Origin: Ralstonia mannitolilytica
GTDB taxonomy: Bacteria; Pseudomonadota; Gammaproteobacteria; Burkholderiales; Burkholderiaceae
Direction: 5' to 3'
Assembly: GCF_905397375.1 (NCBI RefSeq)
Contig: NZ_CAJPVG010000007.1
Coordinates: 124,001-188,000, forward strand
Length of the DNA stretch: 64,000 nt
Shown here: positions 51,071-59,653 of the stretch, one piece after another
How the letters are laid out: each line of letters begins with the position of its first letter
Numbering within the stretch: position 1 is the stretch's first letter
The notes under the pieces: generated by a model
Database searches by the model: none
Seen by the model: only the letters and a program-made list of their open reading frames with translations
Told to the model about the DNA's origin: nothing
Position numbers and translations under genes: made by a program

Positions 51071-51215
51071 GGTGTGGCCTCCACGATGCAGCTCAACCAC
51101 CGTTCGTTTTGCATAGGATCTGCCTCCGATTAACCGCTTCGGATTGTCTTGGGCGGATTGAGCGCGAAGCAGGATTTGGCGAAATATTACGAATAGGGTC
51201 GATGTATCCGATCGC

Positions 51216-51221
51216 TATAAT
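51216..51221 (+). promoter_or_regulatory. Consensus -10 box of the antisense-RNA immunity cassette
   Basis: A perfect TATAAT is rare in this GC-rich DNA. It lies about 30 bp before the first target box. No good -35 was found at the usual distance, so the box may need an activator or be extended in another way. Confidence 0.55.
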
Positions 51222-51248
51222 CCCCACCGTCACCGCACCAACGGTGAC

Positions 51249-51284
51249 CGGGTTTCGCAGCCCGTCCACGCTCACCACAGACGG
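51249..51284 (+). promoter_or_regulatory. Upstream antisense target region ('seqA')
   Basis: TTCGCAG (51254-51260) sits in the loop of a CGGG/CCCG hairpin, and CACCACAG (51273-51280) sits in the loop of CCGTC/GACGG. Both are complementary, in the right order, to CTGTGGTG and CTGCGAA of the antisense segment at 51386-51407. The order and exposure recall the seqA of phage P4 CI-type immunity. Confidence 0.6.
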
Positions 51285-51287
51285 ACA

Positions 51288-51311
51288 GCCGCCTTTTCGC
51301 GCGGCGTTTTT
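51288..51311 (+). terminator. Early intrinsic terminator inside the cassette leader
   Basis: GCCGC-N8-GCGGC followed by GTTTTT, 8 nt after seqA. Antisense binding upstream could promote use of this stop, as in P4-type immunity. Confidence 0.65.
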
Positions 51312-51344
51312 ATGTCCGGTGCTTGCGCACGCCTATGCTTTTTT

Positions 51345-51415
51345 TGCGGCGGGCCGGGCAGGGAGACCTTCGGGTCTGCCGGTTTCCTGTGGTGGCCGGT
51401 CTGCGAACCCTGTCG
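51345..51415 (+). ncRNA. C4/CI-like antisense RNA segment ('seqB')
   Basis: A UUCG-capped hairpin (AGACC-TTCG-GGTCT, 51364-51377) with GC flanks is followed by CCTGTGGTG (51386-51394) and CTGCGAA (51401-51407). These two boxes are exact complements of boxes found both upstream (51254-51280) and downstream (51435-51472). The layout matches antisense RNAs of phages P1/P7 (C4) and P4 (CI), which silence the transcript they are processed from. Ends are approximate. Confidence 0.6.
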
Positions 51416-51420
51416 TCAGG

Positions 51421-51473
51421 CCCGCCACCCTCGTTTCGCAGCGAATGGCGGGTCTCCTGCAATCACCACAGGA
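51421..51473 (+). promoter_or_regulatory. Downstream antisense target region ('seqC') covering a ribosome site
   Basis: TTCGCAG (51435-51441) is held in the loop of CCCGCCA (51421-51427) / TGGCGGG (51446-51452). CACCACAGG (51464-51472) overlaps the AGGA ribosome site of the leader ORF at 51480. Both are complementary to seqB. Pairing would hide the ribosome site. Confidence 0.6.
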
Positions 51474-51479
51474 CGCCAC

Positions 51480-51581
51480 ATGGCTATCGCACTCAGCGGG
51501 CATCGCCCCGCGTCTTACCCTTCCCCACCGCCTTGGCGCTGCAGGCTTCCCACGCAATCGGGAGGTGCCGCATGTCTTTGA
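51480..51581 (+). CDS. 33-codon leader ORF coupled to the 94-aa gene
   Basis: An ATG nine bases after AGGA opens a 33-residue frame (MAIALSGHRPASYPSPPPWR at its start). Its stop lies just inside the next gene, whose start at 51572 it overlaps by 10 bp. This fits a translational coupling device in which the antisense RNA blocks the leader and thereby the downstream gene, as for orfx in P1-type C4 systems. The peptide itself is Pro-rich with no domain. Confidence 0.5.
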   Translation: MAIALSGHRPASYPSPPPWRCRLPTQSGGAACL

Positions 51582-51856
51582 CCAGCAACCGTCTGTACCT
51601 GAACGGTGCGATCTCGGCGCGCGCGTTTCTGTGCCGCACGCGCGCTGACATGCAGACCCATGGCCAGCGGCGGCTGGGCATGCTGCGCGAGCAGCTCACG
51701 TACTTCTCGGAACACGCGTATCCGCAGGCCTTCGTGAAGGGCTTTATCGATGCCATCGACGCGTATGTGTCGATGTCGCTCGGGGGGAGCGACGTGGACC
51801 CGCGCACGTGGGAGGTGTTGGCCGCCATCGAGCGACGGCAGGTCACCGCCGCATAA
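51572..51856 (+). CDS. Unknown 94-aa protein under antisense-cassette control
   Basis: The protein begins MSLTSNRLYLNGAISARAFL, continues with a helical, Arg-rich middle (RADMQTHGQRRLGMLREQLT) and ends ERRQVTAA; no family was recognised. GGGAGGT precedes its ATG at ideal distance. It is the only gene governed by the antisense cassette. In phage relatives this position holds antirepressor, Kil-like or replication genes, but nothing here identifies it as one. It faces a LysR gene on the opposite strand. Confidence 0.7.
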   Translation: MSLTSNRLYLNGAISARAFLCRTRADMQTHGQRRLGMLREQLTYFSEHAYPQAFVKGFIDAIDAYVSMSLGGSDVDPRTWEVLAAIERRQVTAA

Positions 51857-51916
51857 CAACAGATGGACGTATCCCCGGGGCGGGCCGGGGATGCCAGATA
51901 GGCAGCCGACCGCAGA

Positions 51917-52804
51917 TCAAGCCGCGCGCTTGCGCTCCAGCGCGCTCTGCCGCGTAGAAAATCCGTCTCGAATACATTGCGCCAGCGCTTGTGTTGCCTG
52001 GCTCGCGCCTTGCGCCGGCAACAGCAGGCTGATCGCAAACATCGGCAGTTCCGGCAGGCCGGCTTCGGGCCCGAGGATGTCCAAGTCCGCAGGCACCGTC
52101 GGCGTCAGCCATGCCGTGACGGCCAGCCCGGTGCGGACCGTGGCGGTGGTCGCTTCAATGTTGCCGCTCTCGAACACCGTGCGCCATTCGATGCCGTGCT
52201 CGCCCAGCGCCTTGAGCACGCGGGCGCGGAAGGCGCAGCTTTCATCCACCATCGACAGCGGCAGGGGGCGCTTCGCATGCACGTTGCCGCCGCGCGGGCC
52301 CACCCACACCAGCCGCTCCACGCACAGGCATTCACCCGTGGCTTCATCCACCGGCGCTTCGACCACGGCGACGTCCAGCTCGCCGCGCGCAATGCCCTCC
52401 GCCAGCTCGGGTGAGGTGCCGCAGACGATGGTCAATTCGACCGACGGCCACGCTTCGGTAAACGCCTTGAAGATCGGCGGGAAAACGGTGCCGACCAGGT
52501 CGTAAGGCACGCCAAGGCGCACCGGCCCCTGCAACGGGCGCGCCGCCATGTCGGCCCAGATTTCGTCGTTGAGGGCGAGCAGGCGTTTGGCGCGGCCGAG
52601 GAACCGTTCACCCGCGTGGGTGAGTTCGAGCCGCCGGCCGTCGCGCTCGAACAGGCGGCATTCGAAGGCGTCTTCGAGCCGCTTGATCTGCTGGCTGATG
52701 GCGCCCTGCGTGAGGTGCAGCGCGTTGGCCGCCACCGTCATGCTCGCGTTTTCCGCCACGGCAATGAAGGTGCGGACGAGGGTGATGTCGAGGTTCTTGG
52801 CCAT
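51917..52804 (-). CDS. LysR-family regulator
   Basis: The 295-residue regulator starts MAKNLDITLVRTFIAVAENA, with helix-turn-helix SMTVAANALHLTQGAISQQI. The effector domain starts near GPVRLGVPYDLVGTVFP. It lies 58 bp downstream of the aldehyde dehydrogenase gene on the same strand and may regulate it and the divergent GMC oxidoreductase. Confidence 0.92.
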   Translation of the reverse strand: MAKNLDITLVRTFIAVAENASMTVAANALHLTQGAISQQIKRLEDAFECRLFERDGRRLELTHAGERFLGRAKRLLALNDEIWADMAARPLQGPVRLGVPYDLVGTVFPPIFKAFTEAWPSVELTIVCGTSPELAEGIARGELDVAVVEAPVDEATGECLCVERLVWVGPRGGNVHAKRPLPLSMVDESCAFRARVLKALGEHGIEWRTVFESGNIEATTATVRTGLAVTAWLTPTVPADLDILGPEAGLPELPMFAISLLLPAQGASQATQALAQCIRDGFSTRQSALERKRAA

Positions 52805-52862
52805 CGCTGCATTCTAGAAGCTAATGCTTGGCTGCTAAAACCTCATTGCTGCTGATGACTCC

Positions 52863-54287
52863 TCAGCGCACGAGCAGCTTCATCATCGTCTCGAACGTCT
52901 TGCCGTACGGCGCGCGGAACAGGCCCAGCCCGTTCAGCCGGGCCTGCCTGAACACCGGCTTCATCTTCGAGAACCGCTCGAAACCGTGGATGCCGTGGTA
53001 CGCACCCATGCCGCTGGCGCCCACGCCGCCAAAGGGCAGGTCGTCCTGCGCCACGTGCAGCAGGGTTTCGTTGATGCAGACGCCGCCGGCGATGGTGCTG
53101 CTCATGACGCGGTCGATGGTGCTGTTGCTGCGCTCGAACACGTACAGCGCGAGCGGGCGCGGGCGCGCGTTGATGTAGTCGATCGCCTCGTCCAGCGTCC
53201 GATACGGCACCAGCGGCAGCAGCGGGCCGAAGATTTCTTCCTGCATGACGCGCATGTCGTCGGTGCCGCCGGTGATGAGCGCGGGCGGGAACAGGCGCGT
53301 AGCGTCGTTGGGCGCAACATTGGTGAGCGGCAGCACCTGCGCGCCCTGCTCGCGGGCCTCGTCGGCCAGGCTGGCCATGCGCTGGAAGTGGCGCGGGCTG
53401 ATGAGCGTTGTGTAATCGCGGTTGCGCGCCATGTCGGGGTACATCTTGCCGACCAGCTTGCGTGCGGCATCGATGAAGCGCTGTTCGGTGCCGGCCGGCA
53501 GCAGCACGTAGTCGGGCGCCACGCAGGTCTGCCCGGCGTTGAGCAGCTTGCCCACCAGCGTGCGCTCCACCGCGCGGTCAAAGTCCGCATCCGGCCCGAT
53601 CAGCGTGGGCGATTTGCCGCCCAGCTCGAGCGTCACGGGTGTGAGGTTGGCGGCGGCGGCGCGCATGACGTGATGGCCGACGTTGGTGGAGCCGGTGAAC
53701 AGCAGGTGGTCGAACGGCAGCCGCGAGAAGGCCTCGGCAACGGCCGCATCGCCATTGATGACGCGCACTTCATCGGCGGCAAAACTGCGCTCGACCAGGT
53801 CGGCAAACAGGGCGGAAAAGCGCGGCGTGTATTCCGAGAGCTTGACCATCGCCCGGTTGCCCGCCGCCAGCGCGGAGACCAGCGGCCCGATGGTCAGATA
53901 GATCGGGTAGTTCCACGGCACGACGATGCCCGCCACACCCAGCGGCTGCGGAATCAGCCGCGTGCTGGCCGGCCGGAACCACAGACTCACGCCGCGTCGC
54001 TGCACGCGCATCCAGCGCTTGCCGTGCGACAGCGCGTGCTTGATGCCGTCCACGCTCGGGAAGATCTCCAGCAACTCGGTTTCCTGCCGCGAGCGATTGC
54101 CGAAGTCTGCGCTGACCGCCTGGGCGATGGCCTCGCGGTTGTCCATGACAAGGCGCTTGAGGCGCATCAGCCGATCCCGGCGCACGGGCCAGGTGGGCAG
54201 CATGTCGGCCTGGTGGGCGGCGCGCATGGCCTCGAAGGTCTGCTGCATGCGCAGCATATGCGGGGCGGGCAGGTCGGCAGGTTGCAT
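52863..54287 (-). CDS. Coniferyl-aldehyde-dehydrogenase-like ALDH
   Basis: This NAD(P)-dependent aldehyde dehydrogenase oxidises aldehydes to acids. The 474-residue protein has the oxyanion motif PWNYPIYLTIGPLVSALAAG, the base Glu in TLELGGKSPTLIG near residue 205 and the nucleophile Cys in NAGQTCVAPDY near residue 239. Absence of an N-terminal extension and the ending GKTFETMMKLLVR match the coniferyl aldehyde dehydrogenase group. It faces a divergent GMC oxidoreductase, an alcohol dehydrogenase that could supply the aldehyde. Confidence 0.9.
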   Translation of the reverse strand: MQPADLPAPHMLRMQQTFEAMRAAHQADMLPTWPVRRDRLMRLKRLVMDNREAIAQAVSADFGNRSRQETELLEIFPSVDGIKHALSHGKRWMRVQRRGVSLWFRPASTRLIPQPLGVAGIVVPWNYPIYLTIGPLVSALAAGNRAMVKLSEYTPRFSALFADLVERSFAADEVRVINGDAAVAEAFSRLPFDHLLFTGSTNVGHHVMRAAAANLTPVTLELGGKSPTLIGPDADFDRAVERTLVGKLLNAGQTCVAPDYVLLPAGTEQRFIDAARKLVGKMYPDMARNRDYTTLISPRHFQRMASLADEAREQGAQVLPLTNVAPNDATRLFPPALITGGTDDMRVMQEEIFGPLLPLVPYRTLDEAIDYINARPRPLALYVFERSNSTIDRVMSSTIAGGVCINETLLHVAQDDLPFGGVGASGMGAYHGIHGFERFSKMKPVFRQARLNGLGLFRAPYGKTFETMMKLLVR

Positions 54288-54641
54288 GGGAGGCTCCTGG
54301 CAAGGTCGGCGGATCGGTGCAATTGCAAAGCAGTATGGTCGCCACGCGCGCGTGCGACGGGCTGATACGCGCCTGCCGTGTGCCGCATGCCAGGCTTGCC
54401 TGGGCCCGCGCAACCGTGTGCCAGCGCGGAATTGTTGCGTTGCGGCATCCCGCCATCGCTACTCGAGCAAGGGTTGATGGGCGGCGGCGCGCCGGTTTGC
54501 TGCGTGACATCGAACGATGCCTCTAATGCGGGTAAGCCCGGCCGTTTGAAACAACCCAGCGCGCCTAGGATGTGAATTCAAGACCGGCAGACAGCTGGCG
54601 GCGTCGCTCGCCCAGATAAAAAACACCATCCGGAGACACCC
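54288..54641. other. ALDH-GMC divergent intergenic region
   Basis: This 354-bp gap holds the two divergent promoters. No protein gene or strong terminator is seen. TTGAAA at 54546-54551 could be a -35 for the GMC gene but no well-spaced -10 follows. Confidence 0.3.
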
Positions 54642-56372
54642 ATGGCCACGGATTCGCTCACCTCCGCGCTGACTTTCGACTACGTCATCGTCGGCGCCGG
54701 CTCGGCCGGTTGCGCGCTTGCCAGCCGGCTGACCGAAGACCCGGACGTCACTGTCGCCCTGCTGGAAGCCGGGCCGCACGATCATCACCTCTCGGTGTGG
54801 GTGCCGGCCGGCTGCGCGGCGTCGCTGCCGTTCAAGAACAAGCGCAACTATGGCTTCCTGACCGTGCCGCAGCCGGGCCTCGGTGGGCGCCAGGGCTACC
54901 AGCCGCGCGGGCGCGGTCTCGGCGGCAGCTCATCGCTGAACGCAATGATCTACATCCGCGGCACGCCCAGCGATTACAACCACTGGGCCGCGCTCGGCTG
55001 CACCGGCTGGGGCTGGAGCGACGTTCTGCCCTACTTCAGGCGCGCCGAAGGAAACGAGCGCTGCGCGGGTCGCGACGATGATCCGCTGCACGGCGGCACC
55101 GGCCCGCTGCACGTGAGTGACCTGCGCACCGGCAACCCGATTGCCCGTCGCTTTGTCGAGGCCGCCGTGGCCGCGGGCTACCCGCGCAACGACGATTTCA
55201 ACGGCCCGCGGCAGGAGGGTGTCGGCCCGTATCAGGTCACGCAGTACAACGGCGAGCGCTGGAACGCCGCGCGCGCCTACCTGCATGGCGGCGACAAGGC
55301 CGATGCCACGTTCTGCCGCAACCGCCGTCAGCTCACGGTGCTGCCCGACACGCAGGCGCTGCGCATCGTCTTCGACGGCAAGCGCGCCACGGGTGTGATG
55401 GTGGAGCGCGGCGGCCGCACCGAAACGTTGCGTGCGCGGCGCGAGGTGATCGTGTCGTCGGGCGCATTCGGCTCGCCGCAATTGCTGATGGCCTCGGGCG
55501 TGGGCCCGGCCGAGCATCTGCGCGCGCTCGGCATTCCGGTCGTGCACGACCTGCCTGGCGTCGGCAAGAACCTGCAGGACCACCTCGACATCATCCTGCA
55601 CAAGAAGACGTTCAACCTCGACCTGATCGGCTATTCGCTGCGCGGCAGCGTGAACATGCTGAGCGAGATCCTGCGCTACCGGCGCGAGCGTCGCGGCATG
55701 CTGGCGACCAACTTTGCCGAAGCCGGCGGCTTCATCAAGAGCCGGCCAGACCTGGCCGATCCCGATCTGCAACTGCACTTCGTGGTCGCCATGGCCGACA
55801 ACCACAACCGCACGTTCAACTACGGCCACGGCTATTCGTGCCACGTCTGCGTGCTGCGCCCGAAGAGCCGCGGCGAAGTGCGCCTGGCCTCCGCCGACAC
55901 GCGCGACGCCCCGCTGATCGATCCCAAGTTCCTTTCCGACCCCGACGACATGGCCGGCATGCTCGCCGGCTTCCGCGCAGTGAAGAGCATCTTCGCGCAG
56001 CGCCCGCTGGCCGACCTGGGCGGGCGCGAGCTGTATTCAGCCAACATCCGCGGCGACGGCTCCGACGACGAAGCCGTGCGCGCCCTCATCCGCCAGCACG
56101 CCGACACCATCTACCACCCCGTCGGCACCTGCAAGATGGGCAGCGCCGACGATGGCATGGCCGTGGTCGACCCCGAACTGCGCGTACGCGGCCTGACAGG
56201 CCTGCGCGTGATCGACGGCTCCGTCATGCCGACGCTCATCGGCGGCAACACCAACGCCCCAATCATCATGATTGCCGAGCGCGCCGCAGACCTCATGCGT
56301 CAAGGCGGACGCCCGACACTGAATGTGGTGAGCAGCATCGCGGCGCAGGCAGCGCCGGCGGAGGTGCACTGA
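54642..56372 (+). CDS. GMC-family FAD oxidoreductase (choline/alcohol dehydrogenase group)
   Basis: The 576-residue flavoprotein has the N-terminal FAD motif DYVIVGAGSAGCALASRLTE, the GMC signature 1 GRGLGGSSSLNAMIYIRGTP near residue 87, signature 2 SSGAFGSPQLLMASGVGP near residue 272, and the catalytic C-terminal HPVGTCKMG and GGNTNAPIIMIAERAADL. Relatives include BetA and AlkJ, which oxidise choline or primary alcohols. No signal peptide is present. The aldehyde dehydrogenase divergent to it suggests an alcohol-to-acid route. Confidence 0.93.
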   Translation: MATDSLTSALTFDYVIVGAGSAGCALASRLTEDPDVTVALLEAGPHDHHLSVWVPAGCAASLPFKNKRNYGFLTVPQPGLGGRQGYQPRGRGLGGSSSLNAMIYIRGTPSDYNHWAALGCTGWGWSDVLPYFRRAEGNERCAGRDDDPLHGGTGPLHVSDLRTGNPIARRFVEAAVAAGYPRNDDFNGPRQEGVGPYQVTQYNGERWNAARAYLHGGDKADATFCRNRRQLTVLPDTQALRIVFDGKRATGVMVERGGRTETLRARREVIVSSGAFGSPQLLMASGVGPAEHLRALGIPVVHDLPGVGKNLQDHLDIILHKKTFNLDLIGYSLRGSVNMLSEILRYRRERRGMLATNFAEAGGFIKSRPDLADPDLQLHFVVAMADNHNRTFNYGHGYSCHVCVLRPKSRGEVRLASADTRDAPLIDPKFLSDPDDMAGMLAGFRAVKSIFAQRPLADLGGRELYSANIRGDGSDDEAVRALIRQHADTIYHPVGTCKMGSADDGMAVVDPELRVRGLTGLRVIDGSVMPTLIGGNTNAPIIMIAERAADLMRQGGRPTLNVVSSIAAQAAPAEVH

Positions 56373-56438
56373 AAACAGCGAGGGCGGCGAACCGCAGCGC
56401 CGCCCTCCGCATACCAACGGTGTGGCCGTTGGAGCCCT

Positions 56439-56554
56439 AGATGGCGCCTTGAATTTCTGTGAGCGGGCGGAAAAAGGAAGGAGGCCTGTCTGAGCGCAGC
56501 GAGTTTGCCTCCTTCCCCGCACGGTCACATAAATTCAAGGGGAAGTCGCCATCT
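56439..56554. repeat. 116-bp palindromic repeat element between convergent genes
   Basis: Three nested perfect arms form one long hairpin: AGATGGCG (56439-56446) / CGCCATCT (56547-56554), CCTTGAATTT (56447-56456) / AAATTCAAGG (56531-56540), and GGAAGGAGGC (56476-56485) / GCCTCCTTCC (56507-56516). The loop contains CTGAGCGCAGCGAG. It resembles a miniature repeat or REP-like hairpin and may also serve as terminator for the GMC gene. Confidence 0.75.
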
Positions 56555-56615
56555 CGGGCGCGCCTTTCAGGGATGCCCCAACACCATCAACGAGCACCCC
56601 GAAGCAAATCAGACA

Positions 56616-57524
56616 TCAGTTCCCCGCACTATCCGTAGGCGTATTAAACGAATCCCGCAACAAATAACTCATCGGCACCTCCAGATTCACCCCATTCGGC
56701 GGAATCGGCTGCTGGAACCACTTCTTGTAGAGCTTCGGCACCTCGCCGTCGACAATCAGCCGCGTCATCGCCTGGTCGATCAGCTTCTTGAACTCCGGAT
56801 CCTGCTTGCTCAGCATGATCGCGTACGACGACACAAGCTGCGTCTTGCCCGCCAGGCGGTAGTCAGCCGGGTTCTTTGCCGTGGCGCGCATGCCCGAGAG
56901 CAGGATGTCGTCGCCGGCAAACGCGTTGGCGCGGCCATCGGCCAGCATCGCAAACGCGCTGCGCAGGTCATTGGCCTCCACCACCTGGATCGTCATGCCC
57001 GTTTCGTTGAGCTTGCGTGCGAGGTCGGCATTGGTCGAGCCGCGCGCGGCCACCACCGTCTTGCCGTTCAGGTCTTCCCATTGCTGGATCGGCGAGCTGG
57101 CCTTCACCAGCATGCGGCCCTTGGTGATGTAGTGCGGGATCGTGAAGGCCACCTTCTGCCGGCGCTCCGGCGAGTTGTTCGTCGAGCCGCATTCCAGGTC
57201 GGCCTTGCCCGTGGCGATCACATCCAGGCGGTTGGCGGCCGTGACGGGCACGTACTGCACTTTCAGGTCGGGGCGCTTGAGCGACGTGCGCAGCGAGTCG
57301 ATCAGCCGCGAGCAGATGTCGATAGCGTAGCCGACCGGCTTGGTGCCATCGAGATACGAGAAGGGGATGGAGTCTTCCCGATACGCCACATGCACCGTGC
57401 CGGAGTCGCGGATGCGATCCAGCGTCGGGGTAGCGGCAGCAACGTCGGGTGAGAAGAATGTGGCGGAAACAGCGGCGGGAACGGCAAGCGCGGCCAGCGG
57501 CCACGTGCGCGCGGGGAACGACAT
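56616..57524 (-). CDS. Amino-acid ABC substrate-binding protein, GltI type
   Basis: The 302-residue precursor has a signal peptide ending VAA near residue 30 and the GltI-like pattern: TLDRIRDSGTVHVAYREDSI, GYAIDICSRLIDSL, LECGSTNNSPERRQKVAFT and LRSAFAMLADGRANAFAGDD. GltI-type proteins bind glutamate or aspartate. No permease or ATPase is adjacent, so it is another orphan binding protein. The ATG at 57524 was chosen over a TTG two codons upstream. Confidence 0.9.
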   Translation of the reverse strand: MSFPARTWPLAALAVPAAVSATFFSPDVAAATPTLDRIRDSGTVHVAYREDSIPFSYLDGTKPVGYAIDICSRLIDSLRTSLKRPDLKVQYVPVTAANRLDVIATGKADLECGSTNNSPERRQKVAFTIPHYITKGRMLVKASSPIQQWEDLNGKTVVAARGSTNADLARKLNETGMTIQVVEANDLRSAFAMLADGRANAFAGDDILLSGMRATAKNPADYRLAGKTQLVSSYAIMLSKQDPEFKKLIDQAMTRLIVDGEVPKLYKKWFQQPIPPNGVNLEVPMSYLLRDSFNTPTDSAGN

Positions 57525-57803
57525 CGTCAACGGTCCTGGGAGAGGGTTAGGGCTCTAGTGGCACGACTGGCTGCGCTGTTGCCCTGTCGGCGCAGCTCTG
57601 GCGTGCGCGCCGTCACTCCCCCCGGGGAATGCCAAAACGTGAGGCAATGTCACGCGCCGCCATGGGCGCGCATTATGCGCTGATTGCGGGTATACCCTCA
57701 AGCACCTCTGCGGTGCCTGGATAAGCGGCCAGACGTCGGCCCGTGGTGAAGAGCGTTCGGCGAAAGCGTGCGCTCACGTTTAGCCGCATTCCCCGGGGTG
57801 GTG

Positions 57804-59465
57804 TTACACGGGCCACGCGCGCTGCAGCACGGCGCCGAGTTCTTGCGCATGCCCATCGAGCGTGCCGAACACACGGCCATGCTGGTGATGGAAACGGCTG
57901 GCGATAAAGCGCTCGGCGTCGTCCGGGTGGGCGTGGGCCAGCATCAGCGCCGCCTGCGCCGTGAGCGCCAGCCCCTGCGCGATGCGGCGCGCGGAGGTTT
58001 CCTGGATGTCACCCGGCTGATGCAGCATCGCCTGCAGCGCGGCCAGCTCCGCCCGCACGGCACGGTGGCCCTGGGCGCGCTCGCCAATGTCGTGCACCAG
58101 GCGCAGCGCATCGTCCGGCGTGCGGCCGATGGCGCGCAGCACGTCCAGGCACATCACGTTGCCCGAGCCTTCCCAGATGGAATTGACCGGCGCCTCGCGG
58201 TACAGGCGGGCCATCGGGCCTTCTTCCACATAGCCGTTGCCGCCCCAGACTTCCATCGCCTCGCCGGTCGCTTCGATGGTGCGCTTGCAGACCCAGAACT
58301 TGGCGGCGGGCGTGACAATGCGTTTCCACGCTGCGGCCAGCGGATCGACATCGGCCCGCTCGAACGCGTTGCCCAGTTCCATCATCAGCAAGGTCGCGGC
58401 TTGCGATTCCAGGGCCAGATCGGCCAGCACGTTGCGCATCAGCGGTTTGTCGGCCAGCAGGCGGCCGAATGCCATGCGATGGCGCGCGTGGTGCAGCGCC
58501 TGCATCAGCGCGTGGCGCAGGATGGCCGCGCTGCCGATCACGCAGTCGAGCCGCGTGTGCGTCGCCATCTCGATGATGGTCGGAATGCCGCGCCCTTCCT
58601 CGCCAATGAGGATGCCCTCCGCACCGCGAAACTCGACTTCGCTGCTCGCGTTCGAGCGGTTGCCGAGCTTGTCTTTCAGGCGCTGGATCTGGATCGGGTT
58701 CTTGCTGCCGTCATCGCGAAAGCGCGGCACGAAGAAGCACGACAGCGGGCCGTCTTCTGCACCCATGCGCGCGACCACCAGGTGCGCATCACACATCGGC
58801 GCAGAGAAGAACCACTTGTGGCCGGTGATGGCGTACGTTGCGCCACGGCCCTCGCCGCGCAAGGGCATTGCCACCGTGGTGTTGCTGCGCACATCGGAGC
58901 CGCCCTGCTTTTCGGTCATGCCCATGCCGACGAGGATGGCGGTTTTCTGGCGCCACGGCAGATCGCGTGCGTCGTGTTCGCGGGCGTAGAGACGCGGCCC
59001 CAGGTCGGCAAACAACGCGGTTTCTTTCTGCAGCACGGGAATGCTGGCGAACGTCATCGTCGCCGGGCACAGCGTGCCGGATTCGATCTGTGCCTGCATG
59101 AAATAACCGGCGGTGCGCGCGGCCCAGGCGCCCGGGCGTGGGTCGGCAAACGGCAGGGCCTGCAGCCCCTGGCTGCGCATCAGGCCGAGCAGCGCGTGCC
59201 AGGCGGGGTCGAAGCGGATGGCGTCGATGCGCTCGCCCGTGCGGCTGTGGGTGTGGAGTTCGGGGTGATAGGTGTTGGCCTCCGCAGCCCACTGCAGCGT
59301 CTCCGGCGCGCCGAGCTGGTCACCGAAGGCTTGCAGCGCGCCGGCGTTCCAGCCGCCGCCCAGGCGTTCGAGCGCGCCTTGCAGCGTGGTGTCGGACGTG
59401 AAGGGGTTGAAGCCGGTCAGGTCCGGGACCTGGTTGAAGACGCGGTGGGTGGCCTCTGTGGGCAT
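57804..59465 (-). CDS. AidB-like acyl-CoA dehydrogenase family protein
   Basis: The 553-residue flavoprotein matches the AidB group, which is induced by alkylation damage in E. coli. Key stretches are VGMGMTEKQGGSDVRSNTT near residue 170, the FAD/substrate region HKWFFSAPMCDAHLVVA, and SIWEGSGNVMCLDVLRAIG with the base-position Glu near residue 425. An AGGAGA ribosome site precedes the start. Substrate is unknown; the family is poorly active on ordinary acyl-CoAs. Confidence 0.9.
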   Translation of the reverse strand: MPTEATHRVFNQVPDLTGFNPFTSDTTLQGALERLGGGWNAGALQAFGDQLGAPETLQWAAEANTYHPELHTHSRTGERIDAIRFDPAWHALLGLMRSQGLQALPFADPRPGAWAARTAGYFMQAQIESGTLCPATMTFASIPVLQKETALFADLGPRLYAREHDARDLPWRQKTAILVGMGMTEKQGGSDVRSNTTVAMPLRGEGRGATYAITGHKWFFSAPMCDAHLVVARMGAEDGPLSCFFVPRFRDDGSKNPIQIQRLKDKLGNRSNASSEVEFRGAEGILIGEEGRGIPTIIEMATHTRLDCVIGSAAILRHALMQALHHARHRMAFGRLLADKPLMRNVLADLALESQAATLLMMELGNAFERADVDPLAAAWKRIVTPAAKFWVCKRTIEATGEAMEVWGGNGYVEEGPMARLYREAPVNSIWEGSGNVMCLDVLRAIGRTPDDALRLVHDIGERAQGHRAVRAELAALQAMLHQPGDIQETSARRIAQGLALTAQAALMLAHAHPDDAERFIASRFHHQHGRVFGTLDGHAQELGAVLQRAWPV

Positions 59466-59653
59466 TGGGAGTCTCCTGGCGTGGCGCTTTTGGGTGTGTG
59501 GGCCATGGTAGACCACCGGGGGGCGGGCTGGGTGGAGAGGGATTTCTATACGAGCTGGATTGGGGCGGTGGTTTTTTGACTTGGTGGTTCATCTGTGTTT
59601 CGTACCCTGCCGGGGCTGAAACAAGGGATGCACCACAAGCAAAAAAAACCACA

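Noticed and set aside
51230..51571. Protein-coding readings across the antisense cassette (several overlapping frames)
   Set aside because: Box complementarity, terminator and UUCG hairpin explain the sequence better than any one frame.
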